Translations under genes and position numbers: made by a program
Origin: JAOUGY01 sp050329955
GTDB lineage: Bacteria; Actinomycetota; Acidimicrobiia; Spongiisociales; ZC4RG35
Reading direction: 5' to 3'
Length of the DNA stretch: 6,440 nucleotides
Assembly: GCA_050329955.1 (NCBI GenBank)
Contig: JBHJOH010000143.1
Coordinates: forward strand, 1 to 6,440
Part shown: piece after piece, positions 5,455 to 6,440 of the stretch
Numbering within the stretch: position 1 is the first letter of the stretch
How the letters are laid out: each line of letters starts with the position of its first letter
The notes under the pieces: generated by a model
The model's input: only the letters and a program-made list of their open reading frames with translations
Databases searched by the model: none
What the model was told of the DNA's origin: nothing

Positions 5455-6440
5455 ATGTCGCGACGGAGCGCACAGTGGTACGGCGGCGATGACCGCGACG
5501 CCTACATCCACCGGGCATGGATGCGACGTGGATTGCCGCCGCACGCCTTCGACGGTCGGCCCCACATCGCCATCGCCAACACCGCCTCAGACCTCACACC
5601 CTGCAACGCCCATCTGAACGAGGTGGCAGAGTCCGTCAAGCAGGGAGTCTGGGAGGCGGGTGGCGTTCCGCTCAACCTCCCAGTGGTCTCGCTCGGCGAG
5701 ACCCAGGTCAGACCCACCGCCATGTTGTGGCGCAACATGGCCGCCATGGCGACGGAGGAGATGCTGCGCGCCAACCCGATCGACGGCGTGGTCCTGCTGG
5801 GCGGCTGCGACAAGACCATTCCTTCGTTGCTGATGGCGGCCGCCTCGGTGGATCTGCCGGCGGTGGTGGTTCCGGGGGGACCCATGGTCACCGGCACCTT
5901 CCGGGGCGTCCCACTCGGCTGCGGTACCGACGTGTGGAGGCTGAGCGAGGAAACCAGGGCCGGCACCATCGACCGGGAGGACTTCCTCCGTTCGGAGTCG
6001 GCCATGATCTCGAGCAAGGGTCACTGCAACACGATGGGTACCGCTTCCACCATGGGTCTGCTGGCCGAGGTGCTCGGCAGCACGCTCCCGGGGACCGCCG
6101 GAACCCCCGCCACCGACGCCCGGCTGCTGGAAGCGTCCCACGCCACCGGGCGCCTGGCCGTGGAACTGGTCGAGGCAGACCGCCGACCGAGCACCATCTT
6201 CTCTCGGGGATCATTCCTCAACGCCATCGTGGCCCTCGCCGCCATCGGAGGCTCGACCAACGCCGTCATGCATCTGCTGGCGATCGCCGGGCGACTGGGG
6301 ATCGACCTCACGCTCCACGACATGGATGCGACCGGCTCGGGCGTGCCGCTGCTGGTGGACCTGCAGCCGGCCGGACGGTTCCTGATGGATGACCTCCATC
6401 GGGCAGGCGGCCTGCTGGCGGTGCTGAGGGAGATCAAGGA
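5455..6440 (+). CDS. IlvD/EDD-family dehydratase, sugar-acid type (partial, 3' end off the window)
   Basis: The enzyme would remove water from an aldonic acid such as L-arabinonate or D-xylonate to give a 2-keto-3-deoxy acid, in the cytosol. 328 codons are present of an expected 570-600. Key segments are SDLTPCNAHLNEVAESVKQG (45-64), RPTAMLWRNMAAM (86-98), DGVVLLGGCDKTIPSLLM (110-127), SSKGHCNTMGTASTMG (186-201) and AIGGSTNAVMHLLAIAGR (263-280). Cys50, Cys118 and Cys191 should bind a [2Fe-2S] cluster. Their spacing (68 and 73 residues) equals that of Cys59/127/200 in Rhizobium leguminosarum L-arabinonate dehydratase, as I recall it. Glu82, Asp119 and Lys120 fit the Mg-site residues by the same offset. 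RPTAML replaces the DGIxMG-type segment of branched-chain dihydroxy-acid dehydratases, so a role in Ile/Val synthesis is unlikely. ATG 5455 has AGGAG at 5445-5449. The exact sugar acid is uncertain. Confidence 0.9.
   Translation, partial: MSRRSAQWYGGDDRDAYIHRAWMRRGLPPHAFDGRPHIAIANTASDLTPCNAHLNEVAESVKQGVWEAGGVPLNLPVVSLGETQVRPTAMLWRNMAAMATEEMLRANPIDGVVLLGGCDKTIPSLLMAAASVDLPAVVVPGGPMVTGTFRGVPLGCGTDVWRLSEETRAGTIDREDFLRSESAMISSKGHCNTMGTASTMGLLAEVLGSTLPGTAGTPATDARLLEASHATGRLAVELVEADRRPSTIFSRGSFLNAIVALAAIGGSTNAVMHLLAIAGRLGIDLTLHDMDATGSGVPLLVDLQPAGRFLMDDLHRAGGLLAVLREIK

Noticed and set aside
5517..6392. Plus-strand open frame of 291 codons overlapping the dehydratase
   Set aside because: It is a shifted frame of the dehydratase gene; its Arg/Gly/His-rich translation has no domain, and the true frame carries all the IlvD/EDD motifs.

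Overview
The window reads as chromosomal DNA of a high-GC actinobacterium. It has GC-rich third codon positions, ATG or GTG starts with AGGAG-type ribosome sites, a lipobox solute-binding protein, and a LytR-CpsA-Psr (LCP) cell-wall enzyme typical of Gram-positive envelopes. The overall style would fit Acidimicrobiia or a relative, but the lineage is inferred and no RNA marker is present. The genes are tightly packed, and no stretch above 300 bases lacks a gene.

Left block, minus strand (about 1-2485): a carbohydrate-type ABC importer operon. Transcription order is a MalF-like permease (GTG start at 2485), a MalG-like permease joined to it by a 4-base ATGA overlap, then, after an 85-base gap with a small GC hairpin, a lipoprotein solute-binding protein whose 3' end runs off the left edge. 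No ATPase is in view, so it lies outside the window or is a shared MsmX/UgpC-type subunit.

Centre (2486-2766): a 281-base divergent control region. It holds an AT-rich island with a candidate -10 box for the importer, enclosed by a GAGACA/TGTCTC inverted repeat, plus two strong GC dyads of unknown role.

Right block, plus strand (2767-6440): an LCP-family membrane enzyme (356 aa); an AAC(3)-family aminoglycoside N-acetyltransferase homologue (264 aa) 50 bases downstream and probably co-transcribed; a 97-base gap built largely of doubled 7-base units around an imperfect 18-base palindrome; a class I SAM-dependent methyltransferase (202 aa); and the first 328 codons of an IlvD/EDD-family dehydratase of the sugar-acid type, cut by the right edge. 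The last gene has all three expected [2Fe-2S] cysteines.

The importer and the sugar-acid dehydratase together hint at uptake and oxidative (non-phosphorylating) breakdown of a pentose or similar sugar, although they lie on opposite strands with three unrelated genes between them. The most unusual non-coding feature is the heptamer array at 4683-4767. I found no defence system, mobile element, CRISPR array or RNA gene.
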